DNA of 64,000 nt from Epiperipatus broadwayi. Its lineage: Eukaryota > Onychophora > Udeonychophora > Euonychophora > Peripatidae. The notes beneath the pieces were generated by a model that ran no database searches, was not told the origin of the DNA, and worked only from the letters and a program-made list of their open reading frames with translations. Positions within the stretch are counted from its first letter, which is position 1. Each line of letters opens with the position of its first letter. The stretch lies in assembly GCA_028023455.1 (NCBI GenBank), contig JAQFVV010006215.1:8765950-8829949 (forward strand), written 5' to 3'. Shown here piece by piece: positions 49,378 to 60,489 of this stretch. The translations under genes and the position numbers were made by a program.

Positions 49378-51356
49378 TGTAACGATATATAAATATGCCG
49401 TTACATTAATTTAAAATAAAAACTAAGTTCGCAAATAAAAATAAATTATTAAAAATCTAAAAGCTAAAAAAGAAAATTAAAGAGTTGTTAAATGTATATA
49501 TTCACACAGATGCAAAACTTTAAAAATATATATTTTTAATAAATAAAAGTATTTGAACGCACTTTGTTATAAAAAAGTACGAGATTTAAAGATAAAATAT
49601 TTTTGTAAATGGTAATGATTGTTTTATAAATTAATTGAAAAGCAAACTGGCCCTTGGGGCTCTTATATACTGTAATTAAAAAGTCAGAGGATAAGATAGA
49701 TAAGAGAATAAAATGAATTAGCTTGACCAATGGAAGCACCAAGCCTCAGCCCGGACCCTAATGAAAATGATGGATTGTTGAATCTGTGTGGATACTATAA
49801 AAAGAAAAATATTGAGTTCCAGGCAGTGCCAGCTTTTTTGTGTTTGAGACGTGTGATAGGACACACATATCACACTCTCTTTTTAAAAAAAAAATGAAAT
49901 AACTGTAATTCTGAAATGGAACCAGCTAAGGTCACCTCCAGAACATCAGATCGGTCTTCCAATGGAGATGCCGTGGGAATTAAAACAGGAACCTGGACTC
50001 TTCTACCGTGAGCTATGAACTTTACAAATTAACAAAAAGAAAAAGTAATTAAGAACTTTCGTCAATTTTTTTTTAAAGATTCAGCTAATCTAAATTTTAA
50101 ATTGAACTCTTATTTGATTTTCAAATTGATAATTAATGTTTAAATTATATATATTCGAGTTTGCTAAAAAAAAATCATTTCCATTTTTTTTATTTTTCTA
50201 TTAATATTTATTTGTATAAATTATTTAAATGCATGAAATTTAAGTTGGGTATGGATGTTGCATATAATTATGTTGTGGTTTTCATATTCGATTAGAATAT
50301 CCAAGTCATTGATGCCATTGTGTTTCTTGTATTCCCTCTGCAATTGACGTTATCAATGACTTTGTATTTTGATCGGTTATATTTATTTTGAAATGTTTTT
50401 AACCATGGAATCTATGCAGCCGATCTATACTCAACATTATAAAACAAATTTTATAAAATTCATCTGTGCGAACGTATATAAATGTTAAATTTAAGTCAGG
50501 CGTGAATGGCTATATAGATTTGTAAAGTTACATTAATTAATTAGGGGAGGGTAATCTTAGGTTATTTGTTTCATAGTTAAATTAGGTCAATGGATTGGAT
50601 ATATTGGTGTAATTAGTAGATGTAGTATGAGGTTCACTATGTGCAGAATCGCAGTATATGCTGCACACCCCCTGTTTGCCTATTGGAATTAGATAGTAAG
50701 ACGGAAGATGCGGTCCATTCCTATGGAGTTTTTTGTTTATTGTTCTTTTCACCAACAGATGTAGCATCCCTGTTTGGTTGAGAGACAATGTCTTCTCTAA
50801 CTCTACTTACTGTTCAGATGTACATTCCTGACAGTATAGTATTTTGTGCTGTTTATTCATGCTGCATTGAATACATCAATATATCAGATGGATTGACGTT
50901 GGTTTGACTGCGAACTTTTTGGCCTAAGGCTAAATCAGGGACAGAATATTTTCTTCTCAAATGCAAATCTATGAAGTTTATTCATACTCGACAATCTTAA
51001 AATTTTAAAATAATAATTTAAATTAAATGTTAATATTTAAAATCTAAAATAATAAATGTTATTCCTCAAATTAAAATGATTATAAATGTGCGTAAATAAA
51101 TATTGTTTGTGTATTAATTACTGGCAGTGGCTTTTATTTTTTTATATTTAAGATATTAACTAAAGATATAGATTATCTCTGTGTCTCCACTGAGCTAATG
51201 ACAATGGGCTAATGATCTAAATATAAAATAAAGTGGGATCTTAACAGTGTGTATCTGCCTAATTTATAAATTTTTCTAGGTTCAAATGCCTAGATGGCGC
51301 CCTTGTAGTGCAGTTTATGGTAAGATTTGATCTTCACTTTCTTTTGGATCGTTATA
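49378..51356 (+). mobile_element. LTR-like arm, left half of 4-kb palindrome
   Basis: Homologous to the solo LTR at 38985-41195. It starts TGTAACGATATA after an AT run and ends ggatcgttata. It shares the ggttcaaatgcctag and tggcgccct strings near its end, and internal landmarks such as caggcgtgaatggctat, aggggagggtaatcttaggt and ggattggatatattgg. No coding region. Its 3-prime end faces that of the right arm. Confidence 0.7.
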
Positions 51357-51380
51357 ATTGGCCCCATGTTGGGTGCCAAT
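51357..51380 (-). other. Primer-binding-site-like spacer at palindrome centre
   Basis: Read on the minus strand as the continuation of the right arm, the LTR end is followed by T-T-G-G-C-A-C-C-C-A-A-C and ATGGGGCC. A TGG start with a tRNA-3-prime-end-like sequence straight after an LTR is the layout of a retrotransposon primer-binding site. After about 19 bases the sequence meets the inverted end of the left arm. Confidence 0.55.
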
Positions 51381-53410
51381 TATAACAATCCAAAAGAAAG
51401 TGGAGATCAAATCTTACCATAAACTGCACTACAAGGGCACCATCTAGGCATTTGAACCTAGAAAATTTAAAAAGTAAGCAGATACACGCTGTTAAGATCC
51501 CACTTTATTTTTATATTTAGACTGTTTGCCCATTGTCACTAGCTCAGTGTAGATGCAGAGATAATAATCTATATCTTTAGTTTATATCTTAAATATAAAA
51601 AAATAAAAGCCACTGCCAGTAATTAATACACAAACAATATTTATTTACGCACATATATAATCATTTTAATTTGAGGAATAACATTTATTATTTTAGATTT
51701 TAAATATTAACATTTAATTTAAATTATTATTTTAAAATTTTAAGATTGTCGAGTATGAATAAACTTCATAGATTTGCATTTGAGAAGAAAATATTCTGTG
51801 CCTGATTTAACCTTAGGCCAAAAAGTTCGCAGTCAAACCAATGTCAATCCATCTGATATATCGATGTATTCAATGCAGCATGAATAAACAGCACAAAATA
51901 CTATACTGTCAGGAATGTACATCTGAACAGTAAGTAGAGTTAGAGAAGACATTGTCTCTCAACCAAACAGGAATGCTACATCTGTTGGCAAAAAGAACAA
52001 TAAACAAAAAACTCCATAGGAATGGACCACATCTTCCATCTTACTATCTAATTCCAATAGGCAAACAGGGGGTGTGCAGCATATACTGCGATTCTGCACA
52101 TAGTGAACCTTATACTACATCTACTAATTACACCAATATATCCAATCCATTGACCTAATTTAACTACGAAACAAATAACCTAAGATTACCCTCCCCTAAT
52201 TAATTAATGTAACTTTACAAATCTATATAGCAATTCACGCCCGACTTAAATTTAACATTTATATACATTCGCACAGATGAATTTTATAAAATTTGTTTTA
52301 TAATGTTGAGTATAGATCGGCTGCATAGATTCCACAGTCAAAAACATTTCAAAATAAACATAACCGATCAAAATACAAAGTCATTGATAATGTCAATTGC
52401 AGAGGGAATACAAGAAACCCAATGGCATTCATCATAAGATGCTGCATTGACATCGATGACTTATATATTCTAATCGAATATGAAAACCACAACATAATTA
52501 ACCACTAACAAATCCATGCAACATCCATACCCAACTTAAATTTCATGCATTTAAATAATTTATACAAATAAATATTAATAGAAATAAAAAAAAATGGAAA
52601 TGATTTTTTTTTAGCAAACTCGAATATATATAATTTAAACATTAATTATCAATTTGAAAATCAAATAAGAGTTCAATTTAAAATTTAGATTAGCTGAATC
52701 TTTAAAAAAATATTGACGAAAGTTCTTAATTACTTTTTCTTTTTGTTAATTTGTAAAGTTCATAGCTCACAATAGAAGAGTCCAGGTTCCTGTTTTAATT
52801 CCCATGGCATCTCCATTGGAAGACCGATCTGATGTTCTGGAGATGACCTTAGCTGGTTTCATTTAAGAATTACAGTCATTTCATTTTTTTTAAAAAGAGA
52901 GTGTGATATGTGTGTCCTATCACATGTCTCAAACACAAAAAAGCTGGCACTGTCTGGAACTCAATATTTCTCTTTTTATAGTATCCACACAGATTCAATC
53001 AACAAAACATCACCAATCCATCATTTTCATTAGGGTCCGGGCTGAGGCTTGGTGCTTCCATTGGTCAAGCTAATTCTTTTTATTCTCTTATCTATCTTAT
53101 CCTCTGACTTTTTAATTACAGTATATAAGAGCCCCAAGGGCCAGTTTGCTTTTCAATTAATTTATAAAACAATCATTTCCATTTACAAAAATATTTTATC
53201 TTTAAATCTCATACTTTTTTATAACAAAGTACGTTCAAATACTTTTATTTATTAAAAAAATATATTTTTAAAGTTTTGCATCTGTGCGAATATATACGTT
53301 TAACAACTCTTTAATTTTTTTTTTAGCTTTTAGATTTTTAATAATTTATTTTTATTTGCAAACTTAGTTTTTATTTAAAATTAATGTAACGGCATATTTA
53401 TATATCGTTA
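51381..53410 (-). mobile_element. LTR-like arm, right half of 4-kb palindrome
   Basis: Inverted copy of 49378-51356, nearly collinear over 2 kb with scattered substitutions and small indels. The outer end is at cgtta/atatat, where the expected terminal CA of the minus-strand TGTAAC is altered. A (TG)n run (53423-53442) follows. With the left arm and spacer it forms a long near-palindrome. Confidence 0.7.
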
Positions 53411-53441
<31 letters not shown>

Positions 53442-53449
53442 AGTGTGTT

Positions 53450-54640
53450 ACTAATTAGTACATTTAAATAAAGAATATGAAAATGAGTTATGAAAAATAT
53501 TAGAATAGGATAAAATTATAAAGAAGTGCACTCAAACATAAAATGTTCTCCAGTTTCCACCTTTATTTTACATACATGAAACAAAATAGAATCAATGTTT
53601 GCACAAGTTAGCATAAACATTATTAGTAAATAGAACTTTTTTTTGACTAATTAGTGAAAGTAAGACAAGATTCAGTTGTAATACCAGACTCAGAATTATC
53701 TTTCAATTATTATATCTTCCAGTGTCTGATTTTTTGGGGGAAACAAGAGGAGGCCCATATTTAGAGACAAAATTGAATAGAGATTGCTTTCATGGTTTAA
53801 TTTATTTCATCTATGATCATCTTAAAATGTATGATTACCACTGAAACTGAGATACCAGTGTTTTTTTGGTAAATTAATACTATAATATTGAGTGAAGAAC
53901 TATGACTTTTACATTTTCTAGTGACTGAAATATGATGTTCTCTTTAAAAAATAACATTGATGAAGTTTAATAACATAATATTAAATATGCTGATGTTTAA
54001 CAAAATAATATTAGCTCTCAATATGATGAAAAATAGTAATAATCATGTTGTTGTAGCAAAAATAATTGTATCATGTAATTGTTATATCACATGGTTGTTC
54101 AATAGTTTGACTTAAATTTGGCAGTACTTTTAAATTGTGTGAAGAAACTGTTCCAATTAGTTGGCCATTTCATAGTTTTATCATCCTTGGTGATGCAATT
54201 TGTTTTTCAAATATTTTTCTAGCCTCCCTAAAATGTTTTGGTCATGATTTTTGCATGTGGATATGATTCTAGTATTTGAGAAATCTATGAAATGGCCATT
54301 GTCCAAAACATAGAGGACAAATTCCAAAGATGCCAAGAAATTTATCACTGCATTAATGTTCTCACATTGATTTCTATTTCCTATGTAGTTGGACAGTTGT
54401 CACATGAGCTCTTATAGACTCCTTGGGCTGTCAGAGAGATTACATCATTAGATTTGATTAGAATATTATTAATCTTTTGTTCAGTAGAGAATGTAGTTTT
54501 TATGTTATAGCATCTCAGTAGCTTTACAACCACATCTGTTGTTTATTTTATATAAGAAATTAATATTCTAGGAGAAGCATTTGCTTCTTTTTCTTTTTGA
54601 GGTGCTTTTACTTTGTACATTGCTTTATTTATAGTGATGT
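53450..54640. other. AT-rich stretch, no clear gene
   Basis: It may hold the degraded downstream part of the PLE relic at 54650-55720, but I see no GIY-YIG motif. A minus-strand string HFREARKIFEKQ near 54220 is open only briefly. Confidence 0.35.
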
Positions 54641-54649
54641 TTTTGTAAC

Positions 54650-55720
54650 AATTTATTAAAAATATATTATATATATTTGATCTTTTTTCTTAATGCAGAT
54701 GTATTTGGAAATATAAAAGCCCTAGAAAAGTGACGTAGTTAGAGAGAATATTTGGGCTGGATAATAATGAGATGATGCCTTTATGTTATCTATCAGTATG
54801 TAAAGATTTCATATATAGAGGGTGATAAAGAGTTCTTGTTTTATAAACAAGAACATCAAAAAAGGAAGTTTTCTATCCTTCTCACTTCCATAGTGAACTT
54901 AATTTGGAGAGATAGGTATTACTGATATGCATTAAGAAGTCTTTGGGTTTCTTTCCTCATGTGACCAAACAACAAATATGTCATTAATACATCTGAACCA
55001 TGTAAATGGGTTGTATTATGTTGAGTTTAAACATGTGTTTTAAACTATTTCATGAATAAATGGGCAAAAAAAAAGCATTGGGATTCCAATTACTTGTTTG
55101 TAGAATTGACCATAGTAAGGAAAAAAAATGTCTTATTAAGACAATGTTTTATTAATGTGGTAATACAATTCTGTAAATTGCAATGAGTTGAACCAAAGCC
55201 TCATCGATACATATATTAGTAAACAATGAAACAAGATCAAAGATCATACAATATCATTTGATGTGATTTTTAAATTATTAATAATAGACATAAAATGGGT
55301 TATGATTTTATATAAGATTTTATGGAAGAAATAATTGGTTGTATTTGATTTGCTATGTATCATGCTATGGCTTGAATAAGTGATGCTATAGCATTAACAA
55401 TAAGACATAGTGGAATGTCTGTTTTATGTATTTTTGAAAGACCATAAAATTTAGAACATATAGAGGGTTTTTTCCTAGGGATGATTTTATTTCTTAGATC
55501 ATCATCAATTGGACACTTATTAATAAGGGCTTTAGTTATCCTTTCAAGATAAGAGATATCTCATTTTGTTTTAACATAAGCATTATAATCTCATTTTGTT
55601 TTAATACAAGCATTATTTTTTGATAGATACTGTCCATAATAACAGAGATATTTCCTTTGTCACACAAAGTAGTATAATAGTGTTAGTTGATAATTTTAAG
55701 AATTAATTGTTTATCTTTAG
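54650..55720 (-). pseudogene. Old Penelope-like RT relic
   Basis: Minus-strand fragments in order: DKGNISVIMD (55630-55660), FYGLSKIHKTDIPL followed by VNAIAS (about 55390-55460), a SLFTN-like motif A region with IDEALVQLI (about 55190-55235), FYKQVIGIPM (motif B, about 55080-55125), INDIFVVWSH (motif C, Tyr-Val-Asp-Asp degraded; about 54965-54995) and KLPFL (about 54860). These match the conserved order of PLE reverse transcriptases, of a type different from the two palindromic PLEs. Many stops and shifts show great age. A 29-bp tandem duplication (tctcattttgttttaa...) lies near 55559-55617. Confidence 0.65.
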
Positions 55721-57503
55721 TTATATTACTCTTGGAAGATGATGATTTGCATAGAATATTATAACATTATTTTTAATGGTTATTTAGATGGAAATATTTG
55801 TGTGAAGTTATCAATTAATAATTATTTAATTAGAAAGCTTTTTACTTAAGATAGTAGCCAATTAAGTTTAATTATCCCAGGCTAATAATGAAAGTAAAAC
55901 TGTCAGTCTATTGCATTCATACCTGGATATGCATATTAGAGGTTGAGTTAATCTCTAGAATGAGATGGCACTTTATCATTTATGATTTTTATCATTGGTA
56001 CAAAAGAGTAAGAAAAGGCTATGAATAAATAAGAAATTTCAATTTTGGATTTGCTGGAAAACCTCTGTGATAACATATTTTCTCTAACAATAAATTTTGA
56101 ATTGTTAATTATGAAAAAATATATATAATTTGATGGCTTATATTGAAAAGTCAATATATCATTCAAATCATTTATGAAAATTAGCAGAAAAACTAATGAA
56201 TTTTGGTCAAAAGTTTTTCAAACAATTGCAGTTGCTTGATTTAAGATTGCTGTTTAAGCAACATAATGCTTTTAATTTTATATGAAGAATTTTCAGCTAT
56301 TTTACTACATTTGTCAGAGGTTTATGTTTACAGTTGTAGTAATTAATTGCAGTTCAACAATTCAATACTCTGAAAAATGTATTTTAATGACACAAAGACA
56401 CCACACGGAACAAACATATTATGAATATAGCCCATATATAGTTATTATAATTGTAGAATATTAAATGATTGTGTATACTGCATTTGTGTAAAACTAAGTT
56501 TGTACAAAATTGAATAATTTAAGTTACAAATTTTTATATTCTATCGACAGAAAAAGAGTTTCAAAAGGTTTTTCTGCTATAAATCTGTTATTTCTAAGAT
56601 GGCGCTTTCTACATTATTTGTTTGAACAATGATCAAACCACTATGTTTTTTGACGAATATGGAAAATAAATTGCTCAAGTATATGTTTTAAAATATAAAT
56701 ACAAATTTTACAAACTTCGAATACAATATTATCTAATAAATTTAAATAAATATATTAGAATAATAAGTTTTAGGTTGCTAATTCTATTGGCTTGCTTTTG
56801 ATTTATTTATTGGTTTAAAAAATTAGAGATGGTAAAACCAAACTTAATTGTGAATGAAGAATTTTCTAAAGTAGAGTTTTAGACTAATGATGTTTGAGTT
56901 TTTAGTCTAATTGTTTTCGTCTTTGCTATGTCTTCTAATTACTGATAGTCATGTTGAACTCTAAATAGAAAACAAAAAAAAAAATAGGGAGAAGGAAGAA
57001 ATTAAATATAAATGTCATCACTTTTTGAAAACACTTTAAAAATTTATTGTGGTATTTTACCTTAATGATTTACACAAAAAAGTAGCAGAAAAACACGTTG
57101 TTAATATATACTATAGTTTAACAAACTATTATATGTGTGTATGTATAAATATGGATGTATTACTTTTACCCAAGCGTTTTTATCATTGTGCTAAACTGTA
57201 TAGTATAACGTAATAAGAATTGTTGTTTCGTTGTTTAGAAACCATCTCAAATTTTGTGTTTATTATGATGTAATTAAGACAAATTACTAAATTAAATTGT
57301 GTTAAAATGTGACAGACATTGCAAAATATCTTCAATAAAGTAAGATAATTTTAGTCATCATAATGAAAGCAATAGCATAAGTGACAAAAATTATTAGTAT
57401 TAGTTTTATCTGCCACATTAAATTTTGAATAAGATATTAATTTAAACCACTAAACATCACACGACCACCATTTCTTATGTTGTTCATAACTTATTAAAAC
57501 AGG
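55721..57503. other. AT-rich gene-free stretch
   Basis: No gene or bounded element recognised. Short open frames at 55948-56166 (minus) and 56282-56464 (plus) lack motifs. Confidence 0.5.
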
Positions 57504-57607
57504 CAAAACTCTTCATACAACAGTGCCACTCAGTGCAAGTCTGAGTAATCAATGGATGCCAGAAGGTTTGTGCATAAAATCCCTATCTAGTGCCTACTCA
57601 TTCAATA

Positions 57608-57648
57608 TTCTCAGACTAGATTCTAGCTGTGACTTTCATCAGTGAGTA
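57608..57648 (-). ncRNA. Hammerhead relic (family V)
   Basis: TACTCA, CTGATGA, a short stem II (AGT/GCT with a CACA loop), GAAT, CTAGTC, then TGAGAA. Stem I pairs at four positions. The core strand CTGATGA is perfect, but A15.1 has become U and cannot pair with U16.1. Probably inactive. Confidence 0.55.
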
Positions 57649-57765
57649 GTCTTGGATCTGAGAGCACTGCACCTAGATCTCTAGTGCCTACTCATCCAAT
57701 ATCCCCAGATTAGTTTCTAGATTGTGGCTTCTAGGATCTAGGTGCAGTGCTCTCAGATCCAAGAC

Positions 57766-57808
57766 TTCTCACTGACAAAAGCCATAAGCTAGAAATTAGT
57801 TTTGGGGA
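57766..57808 (+). ncRNA. Hammerhead relic (family V)
   Basis: TTCTCA, CTGACAA (G8 to A), stem II AGCCATAAGCT, GAAA, TTAGT and TGGGGA with one extra T at the cleavage site. Stem I TTCTCA/TGGGGA is pairable. The G8 change removes the general acid position, so no activity is expected. Confidence 0.55.
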
Positions 57809-57912
57809 TATTGGATGAGTAGGCAATAGATAGGGATTTTATGCACAAGCCTTCTGGCATCCATTGACTACTCTGGCTTGCACTGAGTGGCACTACTGTG
57901 TGAAGAGTTTTG

Positions 57913-58700
57913 TTTGTTTTAAGATATTAATTTGTCTTCATTATTGTAGGATAATCTGATAATGCATCTGCTGATTGATAAGTTATATATTATGATTGAC
58001 TTTTTTTAAAAGTTTTATCAGCTGTGAATGTTATTCTTAATTTTTATTATTTTTTGTTGATAAATTTTAGTATTGAGATAATAATTCAGATTAAAAAAAA
58101 ACAATCTTCCATGATTTATTTATTTTTTCTAAAAGCTTTCTATTTCTTCATCAGGTAGCTGATTCATAGTAAAGCTGGCTAACCATTAGATACTGGTTAG
58201 TAAATGAGTATTTATCTATCCTTTAAAAATGAAATGAAAATCAATATTTAAAAATTGGAGAGTCTACATAATAATGGCTTCATTTTTGCTGCTTCTCTAA
58301 GAGGAGCTATTAAAAAAAACTTTTTTACCTAAAAAGAAAATGAGCATTCTAGTTCTATATTTATTTTACAATGAAGCAATGGAAGTCTTGATTTTAATTA
58401 TTAATTTGAAACATATTATTTCTGTAAATATTTACAAATGCTTTGTTATTTAGGGATCATCATACACCACAACCAGCCATTATTAAATATGCAGGATTAA
58501 AATTTGTACAGTACTTTGTTACTCTGATAGTCTAATGAAAAGTTACACAACAAGCAGCTACATCTATGACATTTAGTTCCAAATTTTAACACATATTCCC
58601 GAATTGTAGATAGTAACTAACTGTATAAAGGTTAACACAAAAGAAAAATTTAACTGCATTTAAATTTTACAACTACATTCAACTGTTAATAATGCACCAG
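57913..58700. other. AT-rich gene-free stretch
   Basis: No gene recognised. Confidence 0.5.
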
Positions 58701-58705
58701 GTTAA

Positions 58706-58850
58706 TATATAATAGTTTATTTGGTTATAATGTTACCTTAAAATTTAATATTCAAGAACCTAAAGGTCCAGGTTCGATTCTCATAGTACTGTCACTGGCT
58801 GGGCCAGCAACATCTAAAGCAAAGGAAAAAATCATACTACTCAAAACATT
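58706..58850 (+). repeat. tRNA-derived SINE
   Basis: Box-A-like tagtttatttgg (58713-58724) and a good box B, ggttcgattctc (58771-58782), lie about 46 bp apart, followed by a GC-richer body (actggctgggccagcaac) and an A-rich tail region. This is the layout of a tRNA-derived SINE head with an internal Pol III promoter. The acceptor stem is not preserved, so it is not a tRNA gene. Confidence 0.5.
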
Positions 58851-59267
58851 GTGTATATTCTAAATAGTTGGATGTAAGTGGAAAATTTTTAAAAAGTTAA
58901 TTTTCTTTAAAGACATTCAATATTTACTATTAGATTGTGGAAATGGTTCAGCATATAAATACAACTAAAATACCATCATTACAAATCTACAGGCAAGCAC
59001 ATATTTATATGACTAGTGAATATTGTATGCACATGTTGGAAATGTGTGTAAACATACACGTTCATGCACATACACACACATATATATATGTGAAACTACA
59101 TTCTATATTTCTAGCATGGCCTCCAAAATTCAACCTTATTGCCAACCTGTACATAATATGTTTTTAATATATATGTGTAAGTGTATTTGTGCATATTTAT
59201 ACATGACTATATGCATATTACATTTTTAACATGGCATTAAAACTTACAGTGCAAACAATGTGATATA

Positions 59268-59297
59268 ACACACCTATATATATATATATAGGTGTGT
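59268..59297. repeat. 30-bp perfect palindrome ACACACC(TA)nGGTGTGT
   Basis: Self-complementary over 30 bp with TA dinucleotides in the middle. It may be a footprint or target for the TA-flanked palindromic elements seen elsewhere, or a chance join of CA and TA repeats. Confidence 0.6.
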
Positions 59298-59488
59298 AAG
59301 AAAATTTGTATAATATACATTTAAGTATCATTCGTATTGTATATGCATTTTGATTTAATAATTTAAAATGCAAAATATTACAAAAAAATTATTACATTTT
59401 ATTTTTTTTCTACTTTTTAAAAAAAAATCCTTTATAATTAAATAGATGGCTATAGAGGGTGACTGTACATTTAACTTTAATATGAGAA

Positions 59489-60437
59489 AGGAATTAGGCA
59501 AGCGCTGGTAGAGTGTACAGTGTGTGCTGAGGTATATCATTTGAAATGTTTGAGTAAGAATGGGAAGGATGTAACAGGTTTCTGGTTATGTAATCAGTGT
59601 GTAAATGTGATTAAAGGGGTGAGAAAGTGGTTTCTAAGTGTAGGTAGTCTAGAGAGAAAGTCAGAGGAGAGGGAGAAAAATGTAGTTAAGGAAGATAGGA
59701 CAGAGTATGGTTTTAGTGGAGTGTCAGGAAATATGGGTGGAGAAAGTAGTAACACAATGGAGATGGTTAGCCAGAGAATAAGTAAGATAGAGGAAGAAGT
59801 GAAGGATCAGAAGTAAAATTAAAATTGTTAGAGATGAAGTGTGAGGAGATAAAGGAATTATTGAGTAGAAATGATAAGGAAGAAATGAATAAGGAGGTCC
59901 AGAAGATGGTAGGAAAAGGTTACAGATGGAGTAAAGAAAGTAGACTATGAGACAGTATTAATAGGAGATTCACTAATAAGAGAATGTGGGGATATAATTG
60001 CAAGGGAAAATAGAAGCAGGTATGTAAGAGTATGTTTGCCTGGAGCTAAAATTAGGGATGTGGCAGATAAAGTAAGAAAGCAAGGTAGTAGAGAAGTATA
60101 TGTTATCATAGGGACTAATAATTTGTTAGAGCCATCAGAGAGAGTAACAGATGAGTATGTAGAATTGATTAGGAATTTGAGGGAGATTAAAGGAAGAGTA
60201 GGGATAGTTGGAGTATTACCAAGATTTGACAAGAGGCATTTGTTAGATAGGGCATGTTCTATAAATGAGAGATTGAAAAAATTGTGTGAGAGAAATAATG
60301 TTGTGTTTGTGGATGTATGGGATTGGTTTATTGGAAAGAGGGAGTTATATAGTAAATATGGAGTGCACTTAAGAAAACAAGGAAGTGAAGTTTTAGGGAG
60401 TCTGATATTTAAAGAATATAATTTGGGAAACTTTTAA
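59489..60437 (+). pseudogene. LINE ORF1: PHD-like finger plus SGNH esterase
   Basis: No start codon; the frame opens with ALVECTVCAEVYHLKC, then GFWLCNQC. These are the C-x2-C, H-x2-C and C-x2-C positions of a PHD finger whose first zinc ligands are lost by truncation. A Glu/Lys-rich coiled coil follows to about 59900, with frame changes near 59815 and 59915. From 59935 a single frame holds the esterase: IGDSLIRE (nucleophile Ser, block I), GTNNL (block III) and DVWDWF...GVHLRKQG (catalytic His, block V), ending at 60437. Such esterases occur in ORF1 of CR1-type LINEs; their exact role in retrotransposition is unclear. Confidence 0.75.
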
Positions 60438-60489
60438 AAGGGGCGGGGGCTTTTAAATTGTAATATTATCAAAAAGAAGAAGAATGGAT

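Larger units (their letters stand above)
57504..57912. repeat. Family V ribozyme repeat, inverted array
   Basis: Outer arms caaaactcttcatacaacag and its complement (one or two mismatches), then the family V body as at 41377-41799. Two hammerhead positions are on the minus strand (about 57608-57648 and, with the core deleted, about 57694-57712) and one on the plus strand (57766-57808). So a shortened tandem pair faces an inverted unit, as in families H and U. The outer edges differ from those at 41377, though the inner cores match. Confidence 0.65.

Noticed and set aside
54180-54250. Minus-strand HFREARKIFEKQ string as a Gypsy RT start
   Set aside because: Too short, interrupted, and with no further Gypsy motifs downstream.
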